A DNA stretch of 64,000 nt, taken from JBKCUI01 sp052161605. Its GTDB lineage: Bacteria; Planctomycetota; Planctomycetia; Pirellulales; Pirellulaceae. Where the stretch lies: NCBI GenBank assembly GCA_052161605.1, contig CP197409.1; one strand, given 5' to 3'. The stretch's first letter is position 1. Each line of letters starts with the position of its first letter. Under the pieces are notes generated by a model. It had not been told where the DNA came from. It saw only the letters and a program-made list of their open reading frames with translations, and did not search any database. The translations under genes and the position numbers were made by a program. Positions 9,007 to 16,993 of this stretch are shown here, one piece after another.

Positions 9007-9338
9007 TTTGATTCTCCGAGCTTGTCGAGAAATTCCGTGCGGACGAAATCAGCAGCTTGTTCACGGGACAATTTTCCGGACGCAACCAGTACGGCATTTA
9101 ATAGGTAGGCAAGGCACTTTGAGAACTTTTTGACAGGGGATATTTCTGCAACAAGTCGATTCTCTAGGCACTGAAGGTGGCCATAGAGTTCCTCGTTTTC
9201 TGAGGATATCAGAGCCGATGTAACCAACGCACGACAAAGCTCCCCTCGCGAGAGGCGAGAGGTTTTACAACGTTCGTCGAGCACTTCTAGGATCTCTTGC
9301 TGGAGACGGAAGGAGACGGATTGTGAGGCTTTTCCCAT
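9003..9338 (-). CDS. Ribbon-helix-helix mobilization accessory protein
   Basis: I choose the ATG at 9336-9338 (MGKASQSVSF), giving 111 aa. An upstream in-frame ATG at 9431 would add 31 residues of unstructured sequence crossing the oriT-like repeats. The N-terminus (VSFRLQQEILEVLDERC, then SRGELCRALV) matches a RHH/Arc-type DNA-binding fold as in TrwA/MobC-like proteins, which bind oriT, stimulate the relaxase and repress the operon. The helical C-terminal half may form oligomers. It is translationally coupled to the relaxase. A perfect 7-3-7 inverted repeat lies 9 bp upstream of the start. Confidence 0.72.
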   Translation of the reverse strand: MGKASQSVSFRLQQEILEVLDERCKTSRLSRGELCRALVTSALISSENEELYGHLQCLENRLVAEISPVKKFSKCLAYLLNAVLVASGKLSREQAADFVRTEFLDKLGESK

Positions 9339-9346
9339 CGATATTC

Positions 9347-9363
9347 GTCTACAAAGTGTAGAC
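9347..9363. promoter_or_regulatory. Perfect inverted repeat upstream of the RHH gene
   Basis: GTCTACA-AAG-TGTAGAC is a 7-3-7 inverted repeat placed 9-25 bp ahead of the RHH start codon. Its size and place suit an RHH-protein operator that would let the accessory protein repress its own operon. It may equally be one of the protein-binding repeats of oriT. Confidence 0.6.
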
Positions 9364-9475
9364 ACTCCTAAGTCACGTATTGGTAGGGGGTTATGTGTAC
9401 TTTGGTCAGGGCTTGTGCACCTTGGGTGCAACGGTGTGTCAATAGTTTGAAAGATTCGAGTTATCTTTCACTTTT
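9364..9475 (-). other. Candidate origin of transfer (oriT)
   Basis: Upstream of the relaxase operon are two further inverted repeats: TGCACC-TTG-GGTGCA (9416-9430) and TGAAAGAT/ATCTTTCA (9448-9470). Between them the + strand reads GTGTGTCAATAG (9434-9445). This resembles the R388 arrangement, where a GCACC/GGTGC hairpin precedes a nic site ending TGTCT-ATAG. The likely nick would be near 9440-9441. The similarity is from memory of R388 and is short, so the exact nic position is an inference. Confidence 0.5.
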
Positions 9476-9480
9476 ACGGG

Positions 9481-9810
9481 TTAAAAAGGTACGTCCTCAG
9501 GCTCAAGATAGAGCGGCTCGACCTCATGCAGGCTGCTAGGGTCGGGCGGCTGTCGTACCAGAAGCACGGAACGAAAAAGCAGCTGGTCGTCTTGCTTGGC
9601 TTGGGCTGCTATCTGATTCACGTCTGACGCATCAAGTAACATCCCAAGCCATAGAAAGCGGATGTCGTCGGCGGTAAGTTTTGGGTTCTGTCGCGTGAAG
9701 TGCTGCAAGGCTTGCCCTCTGGCCATGCAATCACGGTTTGCGAGTAAACGCCCAACGGTTCCCGTGCAGGTCTGACGCATTACAAAGCGGTAATTTTTTT
9801 GATTGTTCAT
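9481..9810 (-). CDS. Hypothetical plasmid-type protein
   Basis: A 109-aa soluble protein with no recognised domain. It has a basic N-terminal half (NYRFVMRQTCTGTVGRLLANR), a helical middle and an acidic end (LYLEPEDVPF). It lies first after the relaxase promoter/oriT region in a row of three small minus-strand genes (9.5-10.5 kb), the usual place for anti-restriction and establishment genes on mobilizable plasmids. That position is the only hint of function. Confidence 0.6.
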   Translation of the reverse strand: MNNQKNYRFVMRQTCTGTVGRLLANRDCMARGQALQHFTRQNPKLTADDIRFLWLGMLLDASDVNQIAAQAKQDDQLLFRSVLLVRQPPDPSSLHEVEPLYLEPEDVPF

Positions 9811-9863
9811 TTGTTTCCTTTATCCTTTCAAGCCACCCAGCCCGAAGGGCTGGGCCTAATTTG

Positions 9864-10247
9864 TTACGCCAGGTTATGCATCACGGTGAGTACAGGCTCC
9901 CCAAAGTCACCGCGTCCACAAACTAGCTTTAGCGGTACGATGGTTAATGCGTCGCAGTCAGTCACAAAGTCAAAGCAGATTACCGGCTCTGAGATTGCTG
10001 CTCGTGCCAGCCCCGCGACTTGAGAGGCGAGATCTAACGCTCGTTCTCTCTCCTCGGAAAGGCCACAATCATCCATCGATGCAATACACTCGTCATAGAC
10101 CTCTGGCGTTATCGCTAGCGGATATCGCAAGCCTACTTCTCGTGCTGTTGTCGTAATGTCGACCAAGAGCCCATCATCTAAGGCTTGTTGTCGTGAGCTC
10201 TCAAAGAAGTCCTCAAAGTCGAAATAAGATTCGTTAAAGTCCATCAT
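9864..10247 (-). CDS. DUF6573-like protein
   Basis: This 127-aa protein carries the pattern I associate with the DUF6573 family: an acidic/aromatic start, then RQQALDDGLLVDITTTAREV followed by GLRYPLAITPEVYDECI, and a conserved ending in which a small domain finishes KLVCGRGDFGEPVLTVM. Family members are common on plasmids and integrative elements and have no known biochemical role. Its start codon is directly followed by the stop of the 94-aa gene upstream (adjacent at 10247/10248), so the two are cotranscribed. Confidence 0.65.
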   Translation of the reverse strand: MMDFNESYFDFEDFFESSRQQALDDGLLVDITTTAREVGLRYPLAITPEVYDECIASMDDCGLSEERERALDLASQVAGLARAAISEPVICFDFVTDCDALTIVPLKLVCGRGDFGEPVLTVMHNLA

Positions 10248-10532
10248 CTAAAGCCCCTCTATTTCCGAAGACGTTTCAATCTCTTGACCGTGCGTGAGAG
10301 ACTTCCCCCTTAAAAACTCCTCAGCACTACGAACTGCCGATGAGACTAGGGCTAGGTCACCCAGTCCGCTAAACGATGATGATTCTTTCCATTCCTCGCC
10401 GTCTCGAAAACGCCGGGTGATAACGATGTTGAACCAAATTTGTCCCTTGGTTTGGTTCTCCCATATCACTAGGCGAATATGATTGAACTTCTGTTCAAAA
10501 ACGGGCCTGGTTGGTTCTTTCTGCTTTGCCAT
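10248..10532 (-). CDS. Small plasmid protein, PC4-like beta-sheet type
   Basis: The 94-aa protein has a central beta pattern (IRLVIWENQTKGQIWFNIVI), then RRFRDGEEWKES, a Ser-Phe turn and a helix ending in a conserved EFLRG. The same order (G..A.IW, basic strand, W+.S, helix) is seen in the protein at 25389-25697, so the two appear to be distant paralogues at opposite ends of the element. Similar small proteins are common on plasmids, and a nucleic-acid-binding role is possible but unproven. Confidence 0.6.
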   Translation of the reverse strand: MAKQKEPTRPVFEQKFNHIRLVIWENQTKGQIWFNIVITRRFRDGEEWKESSSFSGLGDLALVSSAVRSAEEFLRGKSLTHGQEIETSSEIEGL

Positions 10533-10622
10533 TTTTTGGTTTCCTTTTGTCTAGTTTTTCTTTGTCTTTGGTTGAATCCTCCGAACTGGTAACAACCTTT
10601 GCACTATGTGCTTGGGTGTGAT

Positions 10623-10685
10623 TTATGGGGGAGGCTCCCTCCCCCATAACGTTGAAATGGATTTGCGACATTTATGTCGCAAATC
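10623..10685 (-). terminator. Tandem hairpins ending the vWA operon
   Basis: Two strong hairpins follow the vWA gene on the minus strand: GATTTGCGACA with a TTTA loop (10660-10685), which includes the stop codon region, and TTATGGGGGAGG with a CTC loop and 12 paired bases (10623-10649). They probably end transcription of the minus operon coming from about 16 kb. Neither has a long U tract, so the first may serve as an RNA stabiliser. Confidence 0.6.
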
Positions 10686-12003
10686 AGGGGGCTGTTGATG
10701 TCAGCCGGATTTCCCGTTGGTTGTAGAACGATGGCGTAAACTCACGGACGTCCCTCCCGGGGGCAAAAATCTGCATGCGGTAACGGGGGGTAGTGTGAAG
10801 AGTTGCGAACTCCTGAAGTCGTGAGCCGATAACAGATGGCTGGTCAGCCTCCAGGACATATCCCCCGGTCTTACCGGTCAGCTCATTCAAGATCGCCATA
10901 TCGACTGAGTCGTCACGAATGGCAAGAACGTTTATCTGAACGTTATTCTTGTTGCTCTTCGTTATGATGGTGGAGAGTCTGGCTGGGAGCTTTGGGTCAA
11001 CTCCATCTGTACAGAGCAGGACAAAGCGCTTGCCTGGTCTTTTCATCAGCTCATCAACAGAAACCTCTAATCCGAGAGCCAGTTCGGTAATGCCATAAGC
11101 CTTGGCACTTTGAATGGCGGCTCGATGCACATTGGCATCGTTGGAGAAGGGTGTAAGCTGAATCACTTGCGAAGCGAAGCTAATCACTTTCAACGCACCC
11201 CGACCGCCAATTGCATCAACGAAACGTGCCGTGCCCAGCTTTAGCTGTTCCATACGGGGGCCGTCCATCGAGCTTGAGCAATCGATTAGCAATACGATCG
11301 AGCTCTCTTGGGTATAACCGCTAATCTCGGATACTGAGAAATGGGGCCACGTTCGTCCCTGCGAATCGTGTAGAGCAAAATCGACGGCTTCTAAATTCGG
11401 AACGTTCTTTCCTTGGTTGTCTTGAACTTCAAACTCGATACAATCCACTGAGGTGCCTGCGTCTAGAACGTTTAAGACGCAAAGTGAAGGATCTAGCGAT
11501 GAAGACGGTAACGTTTCGATTCGGCTTCGCCATTCTGAACCAATGGGGTTCTCATCTGGAAGGTATTGGCAGGCCCAAGAAAGTACGCCTCGAACTTCAT
11601 TGGAGTTGTGAGGCAATAGTTCACAATATCGACTGACGACCTGCTCGAACTCACCTTGAAAAGAAGCTCGCTCATCGACAACACTCGGGATCGTCGCCAA
11701 AGGATGCGACTGCTCCTCTTCGAGATGGAGTTGTCGGATCGCTGAAGCACCCAAATCATGGTTTAGCAATGGACTTGGAATAACTTGATAGCGTTGCATG
11801 GCCTGCAGGCTTTCTGGCGTATTGCTTGCAAGTACCTTGACAACGGATTGCTCATACATTCGAGTTAGAAGGAATGAACTGAGCAAAAGAAAACATAGCG
11901 TCCCCAAAAGAGTACACGTTATAAGGCTCACTCGGCTTTCTGAACGTACTTGGGGAATGTCTTCAATAACAAAGGGCTTGTCGTAACGAAACTGGATTGT
12001 CAT
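10684..12003 (-). CDS. Membrane-anchored von Willebrand factor A (vWA) domain protein
   Basis: The 439-aa protein has a short cytoplasmic N-terminus, one transmembrane helix (about 27-49, LITCTLLGTLCFLLLSSFLL) and an external or periplasmic part. The vWA domain (about 225-410) shows an intact MIDAS metal site: DCSSSMDG, a later Thr, and LCTDGVD. vWA domains bind protein partners through a metal ion. The gene is the last of a minus-strand operon with the possible tubulin-like gene 11 bp upstream. This gene pair is the main clue to function: it resembles reported neighbourhoods where FtsZ-like GTPases sit beside vWA membrane proteins. Confidence 0.8.
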   Translation of the reverse strand: MTIQFRYDKPFVIEDIPQVRSESRVSLITCTLLGTLCFLLLSSFLLTRMYEQSVVKVLASNTPESLQAMQRYQVIPSPLLNHDLGASAIRQLHLEEEQSHPLATIPSVVDERASFQGEFEQVVSRYCELLPHNSNEVRGVLSWACQYLPDENPIGSEWRSRIETLPSSSLDPSLCVLNVLDAGTSVDCIEFEVQDNQGKNVPNLEAVDFALHDSQGRTWPHFSVSEISGYTQESSIVLLIDCSSSMDGPRMEQLKLGTARFVDAIGGRGALKVISFASQVIQLTPFSNDANVHRAAIQSAKAYGITELALGLEVSVDELMKRPGKRFVLLCTDGVDPKLPARLSTIITKSNKNNVQINVLAIRDDSVDMAILNELTGKTGGYVLEADQPSVIGSRLQEFATLHTTPRYRMQIFAPGRDVREFTPSFYNQREIRLTSTAP

Positions 12004-12014
12004 TGGTCAGGCTT

Positions 12015-14096
12015 TCAGGTTGTGGTGGAAGGAACAGGTTCAGATGGGATCTTGTGCAGGACTGAGATAACGGAGTTTTCTGAGTCCTTAAGAAGTTTGC
12101 CGAGATACCCAGGCAGACACTCCTCGAGAGATTTTGGACAGCAAATATTGATTCGTACGACATTCGCACCGACGCTGCAGCTATCAGTAAAGAACACGAG
12201 CCAGTCGGGGCGCATCTTCGTAATTTCGTCCTGCAACGATTGGGCGAGAGGAGCACTCATTCTCGGGAACACGAGCATGGTGTGTTCTGGCGTCCGCTTA
12301 ATCCCAGCGACCCATGCTCCAGGAGTAAACGCCTCCCCAACAACGACGGCCGCAACATGATGCGTATCAGCGGTGCTTACATTGAGAATGTATTTGAGCC
12401 CCTCTTCTGTGACAGACGTTGCCTTCAATGCCAAGAGGGTTGCTTGCGTTGACTTACCGGCTGGAAGCATCGCTAGCAGGTCACTATAAACAGTATTCGT
12501 CGGCTCAAAATAGACTAGTCCTTGTAGGGCGAAATCGTTGAGAGGCAGTTTGTGCTGCTCCAACATTTGAAGGACAGACTCCGGTAAGGAGCGTTGCCGC
12601 TGTAAAAGTTCGGAGGCAATCTTGATGCACTTACCCGCCTCTGAAATCAGAGCCGAAAGCTCGTGACGTTTATCAGCAAGTTCGCGTAACACTGCCGAAA
12701 AGTTTTTAAGTTTCTGAACCTTTTTTCTCTGTCCCCCACGGAATCGTGGCCTCCTGGCTTTTAGCTTTCGTACGCTTCGGGCATGCTTTGAAATCATCTT
12801 CTGGATCCTGGCATCTTGCCGTAGAAGTTCACTACGCTCGGTTGTAAGCTTATCTCTGATCGTTTGCACAGTAATCAAAGCGTCGATGGTATCGTCGAGC
12901 GACTTCGCTGGAGCAGTGAAGTAATCAGGAAGCTTATCACACTGAAATCGTCGTCCTCGGATATCAGAAATCTCAAGAACGTAGTTGATCCGACATCCCG
13001 GTTCTTGAACGGCCGCGAGGTATTGATCGACGCTCAGGGTTTCGTGTTTGGCCGTTAGTTCATAAATATCAATGCGACAAAGTTCGGACCGAACCGGTAT
13101 GGCATCGACGTAGCGAATCAAATGCGGTGCGGATACCACCTTCTTCAGCGACGTTTGAATGTTGTCGGAATAGCCCCTAGCGATTTCATTGACAATGGAG
13201 TCGCTTGGGATGGCCCTAAAGAACTCCGCATTGGTTTGCAAGACGTTGCCAAGGGGATGACTGTTCGCAAAGTTTGGCCCAACAATCAGGAACCAGTTCT
13301 GGACGTCTGTCGATAACCAAGCTTGTGCCTCCTGGAGCGCGAACCTCTTGCGGGCAAGGCTATCCTTTCCGGTAGGCGGCAGCGTAATGAGCCGAACATT
13401 GACGACTCGCTTCCCCTTTGGGGCCTGATTTGTTCTCTGGGCGAGCTCGATGAGCTTACGGGTTGAATTAACATAGTTTAGGTCACAAGCAGACCCGAGA
13501 CCAGTAAACGTCATCGAATCCACCAAGTGAAAATTAGCCTCCAAGGGTATATCGAGCGCAGACATGTCATCGAGTATCCCATCAGCCGCCACAGTACAAA
13601 TCCCGGCATTAACGCCCCCAGCTCCACTTCCGAAAATCGCAAGTTTCAAAGGGGGAATCAAACCATTATTCTGTATGGTGTACTCCACACGCAGTTGGTT
13701 TAAAAGCTCGTCGAATACCCTATCTTTAACTAGCCGGAACCCCGCAATCCGACCCAGCCCACTCACCTGTCCCATACCATTCTCGGAAAGGCAGTTACCG
13801 ATCTTCCCATGGATGGGTGAATCATCTGCAACATACCCTTCCATGAGGCTTTTTGAGGTATGGTTGCCCCCTATCTCAACAGGATGCGCGTTCAAACAAT
13901 AACGCAGCATCTCCATTGATTTACGAAGTTCTTTTGGAACGTCGATTGCGACCGTGCTGGCTGGCCTGAGTGCAATACTGATGGGTAGCATGTCATTTCC
14001 GAGCCCACCGCCTAATAGGTAGACATAATCTTTTCGATTCGAGATTACCCGGCTGGAGCTCAAAGTTAAGTCAGGGTTGTATGATAAATAATTCAT
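12015..14096 (-). CDS. Large protein with possible tubulin/FtsZ-like N-terminal domain and coiled coil
   Basis: The 693-aa protein has a glycine loop early (LLGGGLGND, about 29-37) followed by a strand ending AIDVPKEL, and a second glycine-rich loop, IFGSGAGGVNAG (about 167-178). The order loop, acidic strand, GSG-type loop resembles the T1-T4 loops of tubulin-superfamily proteins, but the canonical GGGTGTG is not intact. Residues about 400-510 form a long, Arg/Lys-rich coiled coil; the C-terminal 170 residues are alpha/beta. It is 15 bp downstream of the methylase-like gene and 11 bp upstream of the vWA gene. A different Rossmann-like fold remains possible. Confidence 0.5.
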   Translation of the reverse strand: MNYLSYNPDLTLSSSRVISNRKDYVYLLGGGLGNDMLPISIALRPASTVAIDVPKELRKSMEMLRYCLNAHPVEIGGNHTSKSLMEGYVADDSPIHGKIGNCLSENGMGQVSGLGRIAGFRLVKDRVFDELLNQLRVEYTIQNNGLIPPLKLAIFGSGAGGVNAGICTVAADGILDDMSALDIPLEANFHLVDSMTFTGLGSACDLNYVNSTRKLIELAQRTNQAPKGKRVVNVRLITLPPTGKDSLARKRFALQEAQAWLSTDVQNWFLIVGPNFANSHPLGNVLQTNAEFFRAIPSDSIVNEIARGYSDNIQTSLKKVVSAPHLIRYVDAIPVRSELCRIDIYELTAKHETLSVDQYLAAVQEPGCRINYVLEISDIRGRRFQCDKLPDYFTAPAKSLDDTIDALITVQTIRDKLTTERSELLRQDARIQKMISKHARSVRKLKARRPRFRGGQRKKVQKLKNFSAVLRELADKRHELSALISEAGKCIKIASELLQRQRSLPESVLQMLEQHKLPLNDFALQGLVYFEPTNTVYSDLLAMLPAGKSTQATLLALKATSVTEEGLKYILNVSTADTHHVAAVVVGEAFTPGAWVAGIKRTPEHTMLVFPRMSAPLAQSLQDEITKMRPDWLVFFTDSCSVGANVVRINICCPKSLEECLPGYLGKLLKDSENSVISVLHKIPSEPVPSTTT

Positions 14097-14111
14097 GAGT
14101 TCGATTTGAAG

Positions 14112-15089
14112 TTAGAAGGTTCGAGTAAAGACATGAAAAAGGTCGGTTTTGAATGAAACACTAAAGTCAAGAAAACGTTCGTTTGGGCCGACGTAAACGA
14201 TCATTAAGGGGAGCTTGATGGTATGCTCGGGCAGATTAGGTCCACTTACCTTGATCGGCGCGGCGGTAAATGCTCGGGGAAACTGCTTAAGCTTCAACGC
14301 GTAGCTCGCGTTGGTGCAGGCAGGTAGGAGTATTAACCCCTCCAGAACGTTTCCCTTTGTGAACTCATGCAACAGACGATCAGCCCATTGGCCATGATTG
14401 ATTTTTCTTAGTCCAGGATTTATCCACATTCGACCGTGCCACCTATTCTCAGCGGCTAGTCCATCCACCGGTGCATAAATGCGTTCCGTAGCCGCAAATG
14501 GGTCGTTGGTACCAATGGCACAGGGATCCACATCAACGATTCTCAGGAGGTCTAAAACACTGTCGACGATCGGCTTGGGTGTAACCCATCCATTTGGGCA
14601 TGGACGTGGCTGATCGCTCCCGATTTTAGTAGGTTCTTCGAGCTCAATACGGGATAGCTTTTTGACGAGATCGTAGGCCTGCGTGAGTGGTAGGTGCTTA
14701 AGCACTTCCTCGTCCGTCAAGCCCTCGTACTCAGGATGGTTTTTCCTCAAGAGGGTGATTAGTGCAGACGCTGACTTCGCAACGGATACATATCGCTCGA
14801 CGGTCCTCAGACTTACATTGTTTGGCCGACAAAATTGTTCAAGGATCATCTTTTGAAACGTACCATGAGGCAACATTGCCTTGAGGGTCATTACAGAATT
14901 ACCGATCAGAATCCCAATAAACGTTCCACCAACAGCAATCCGAAGAAGCTCTCGTTGGTTGGTGTTCATATCCTCAAGTAGGGCGTCTGTCGTTTTTTTC
15001 CTCTTAAATTTTTGATTACTGGACTTCGAAACGGACGGGGTAAGGGATGTCGAAAGTGGGGGATCATCTGGTTCCATCGTGTACTCCAT
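14112..15089 (-). CDS. DUF3102-like plus Dam-type adenine methyltransferase domain, active site altered
   Basis: The 325-aa protein starts with a DUF3102-like helical part (LPHGTFQKMI then VSLRTVERYVSVAKS, about 90-125). From about residue 188 it has the architecture of phage-type N6-adenine methyltransferases: WVTPKPIVDSVL, VDVDPCAI, a long linker, RMWINPGL, then a long helix and CTNASYALKLK. The family's catalytic NPPY is NPGL here, and the aromatic stacking residue is lost. It may therefore bind DNA or AdoMet without methylating, acting as a regulator. The gene follows two hairpins and precedes the possible tubulin-like gene by 15 bp. Confidence 0.65.
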   Translation of the reverse strand: MEYTMEPDDPPLSTSLTPSVSKSSNQKFKRKKTTDALLEDMNTNQRELLRIAVGGTFIGILIGNSVMTLKAMLPHGTFQKMILEQFCRPNNVSLRTVERYVSVAKSASALITLLRKNHPEYEGLTDEEVLKHLPLTQAYDLVKKLSRIELEEPTKIGSDQPRPCPNGWVTPKPIVDSVLDLLRIVDVDPCAIGTNDPFAATERIYAPVDGLAAENRWHGRMWINPGLRKINHGQWADRLLHEFTKGNVLEGLILLPACTNASYALKLKQFPRAFTAAPIKVSGPNLPEHTIKLPLMIVYVGPNERFLDFSVSFKTDLFHVFTRTF

Positions 15090-15110
15090 GAGTTAGGGGA
15101 AGGATAAATG

Positions 15111-15169
15111 AAGAGCCTTCCGAGAACGTTCGGCTCTTCGAAAGGTAGAGTGCCATTTGGCACTCTACC
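15111..15169. terminator. Two intergenic hairpins (attenuator or terminator)
   Basis: AAGAGCC/GGCTCTT (15111-15138, with GAACGTTC inside the loop) and a perfect 12-bp stem with a 2-nt loop, GGTAGAGTGCCA/TGGCACTCTACC (15144-15169), lie between the sigma-like gene and the methylase-like gene. With no long U run they look more like RNA processing or attenuation structures inside an operon than full terminators. Confidence 0.5.
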
Positions 15170-15194
15170 GCGCAGAAATAGAGTGGCGTTCGAA

Positions 15195-15701
15195 TTAGGA
15201 TGTAACGTCGAGGAGCTCTCTTCGCATAGCTTCGATACCGGCGTTCACTTTCAAGCGGTAATAGCTCGCTGAACGATGCTCACCGGTAATTGCCTCGATT
15301 TGCTCAGGTAGTTGCTTATAGGAACACCCCATGACCATCTTCATAAGCAAGGTGAGCGCCGTATCCTTCTCCAAGTTAAACAAGGTGATTAAGGAGTCTT
15401 GTAATTCGCATGATTCGCTCGGAATTTCGTCGTATTGAACCTGCACTCCTGAGACATGTTCTTTAAGTGCAGCTCGATACTTTCGGTGCATTTTATTGAT
15501 TTTGATGCACAGCCTTCGAGCGGTTGAGTATCCATACGTGAACGGGGATCTGATGCTAGCTATTTTAGATTCTAGTAACACAAAAGTGTCTTGCTCCACG
15601 TCCTCAACGCTAAACCATGGATTGCGATCGAGGTAGCGTCGGGAAGCTTTGGCTGCGCCTAGCCGCAGTTGTGCGACCTTTATCATGTCGTACTTCATCA
15701 T
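15195..15701 (-). CDS. Sigma-70-like (ECF-type) transcription factor
   Basis: The 168-aa protein looks like a compact sigma factor. A region-2-like segment (about 28-80: FSVEDVEQDTFVLLESKI, YSTARRLCIKINK) is followed by a region-4-like segment (about 118-162: KMVMGCSYKQLPEQIEAI, then a recognition-helix-like SASYYRLKVNAG). This is the layout of ECF sigma factors. Identity is weak in places, so a divergent helix-turn-helix regulator is the alternative. It heads the operon with the methylase-like, possible tubulin-like and vWA genes, and a second sigma gene is divergent from it at 16.3 kb. Confidence 0.6.
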   Translation of the reverse strand: MMKYDMIKVAQLRLGAAKASRRYLDRNPWFSVEDVEQDTFVLLESKIASIRSPFTYGYSTARRLCIKINKMHRKYRAALKEHVSGVQVQYDEIPSESCELQDSLITLFNLEKDTALTLLMKMVMGCSYKQLPEQIEAITGEHRSASYYRLKVNAGIEAMRRELLDVTS

Positions 15702-15717
15702 TTAGACCTTTCTCTGA

Positions 15718-16041
15718 TTAGAAATGGAAATAGTGAATTAGCTCGCGTACTTTCAACGCGAATTGGGGGGGCAAGAAAATCGCAGTCAATCGTCCTGAAT
15801 CGCACAGCACGGATTCTGGCAGGTCTGGCAATTGCCAATTAAGGCTGGGGTGAGTCTCGCAATACTTTTCCAATTCGAGGCCGCCCCCCACCCTCCGACG
15901 AATCGCCCCATCACTACACAAGAGATCAAACTCTTGCCCTTCAATGAGTCCGAACCTGTTCAAGGACTTCAGCAGCTCGGAAAAGATTGCCTCTTTCGAA
16001 AACGCATTCAGTTCCTCTTGTGTTTTTTGGTTCATGGACAA
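15718..16041 (-). CDS. Hypothetical protein upstream of the sigma-like gene
   Basis: A 107-aa protein of unknown family, mostly helical at the N-terminus (NAFSKEAIFSELLKSLNRFGL) with a beta-rich middle and a C-terminal FALKVRELIHYF. It starts the minus-strand unit and ends 16 bp before the sigma-like gene, so the two are probably cotranscribed. Its size and partner would suit an anti-sigma or sigma-modulating protein, but nothing in the sequence proves this. Confidence 0.55.
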   Translation of the reverse strand: MSMNQKTQEELNAFSKEAIFSELLKSLNRFGLIEGQEFDLLCSDGAIRRRVGGGLELEKYCETHPSLNWQLPDLPESVLCDSGRLTAIFLPPQFALKVRELIHYFHF

Positions 16042-16160
16042 CCGCCTTCATCGTTAGGTGAGAATTGCAGATCAGCGGCACTTGGCCCCCGCTGACTCTA
16101 TAGGGGAATATTTTCGGGGAACTGCTTCATCGCATTGCAGTTCGGAACTGTCTCCAAGAT

Positions 16161-16190
16161 GATTTCACCAATGAATTGCTTGGTGAAATC
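16161..16190. promoter_or_regulatory. 11-bp inverted repeat in divergent promoter region
   Basis: GATTTCACCAA and TTGGTGAAATC flank an 8-nt spacer midway between the divergent units starting at 16041 (minus) and 16317 (plus). A second small palindrome, CAGTTC-G-GAACTG, lies just to its left. The site can serve as an operator for a dimeric regulator or as a hairpin in the leader of the plus unit. The rest of the 275-bp gap shows no gene. Confidence 0.5.
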
Positions 16191-16316
16191 GCAAGAAATT
16201 TTGTTTCGGGATTTTTTGAAGGGAAGCCAGTTCGCACATCTTCCCCGTCGAAGGGCTTGCACTACAATTCGGGTCTACACAACCAGCCCCCCGCTAACCT
16301 CAACGGGTAAACAACT

Positions 16317-16952
16317 ATGGGTATCACCAACCACATTCATCAAGCTGCCAAATCTCGGCATGAATACGACGAAGCGTTTTTAAGGATTGTGAATGAGATC
16401 CAAGCGGAAGTACGCCGCTACGTGGCGTCGAATTATCCGAAGGGAATGAACGGCCTACCATCAGTCACCGATTTCGTTCAGCAGACCTTCGACAAACTTC
16501 AACAGAACATGAGCGAGGATCGAGAAGCTTTCCTGGGCATGACTACGGATGAATTTATGGTCACCATTCGACGAATAGCCCATAGCCGTATTCGCGATGC
16601 CAAGAAGTCGAAATCAACAAAGCTGCATACGACCGGAGATGTCCCGTTGCAACATGCGCATTCCAACGGCAAATCCCCTGAAGCGCAAGTGTCCGATAGA
16701 GATTTAGCGGTTCTTATCTTAAGTTTGCTACTATCCGAGCAAGACCCAATGGAGGGCCTGGTGTCCGTACTCGGACTTGGTATGAATTTTTCACTTCGGG
16801 ACATTGAAGAGACGCTCAGACGCAGCAATGACGGTGCCCCCGTATTTTCCGACTCCAAAATTTCACGAATTCTAAATCGTGCTCGAGAGCGAGTGCGGAA
16901 AAAGCTAAAGGAACTTGGTGAGGGTGTTGTTGGGCCATATTTTGAGGAGTAG
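16317..16952 (+). CDS. ECF-type sigma factor
   Basis: The 211-aa protein has a region 2 (about 20-90: VRRYVASNYP, VTDFVQQTFDKL, FMVTIRRIAHSRIRDAKKS) and a region 4 (about 140-200) with a helix-turn-helix-like stretch ending DSKISRILNRARERVRKKL, the normal ECF finish. Planctomycetes have many such sigma factors paired with Ser/Thr kinases, and here a kinase gene begins 41 bp downstream. It probably redirects RNA polymerase to the promoters of this module. Confidence 0.75.
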   Translation: MGITNHIHQAAKSRHEYDEAFLRIVNEIQAEVRRYVASNYPKGMNGLPSVTDFVQQTFDKLQQNMSEDREAFLGMTTDEFMVTIRRIAHSRIRDAKKSKSTKLHTTGDVPLQHAHSNGKSPEAQVSDRDLAVLILSLLLSEQDPMEGLVSVLGLGMNFSLRDIEETLRRSNDGAPVFSDSKISRILNRARERVRKKLKELGEGVVGPYFEE

Positions 16953-16993
16953 GTTCATTTATCTCGTTCATACCTCTATCACTCCTGAAAGCG

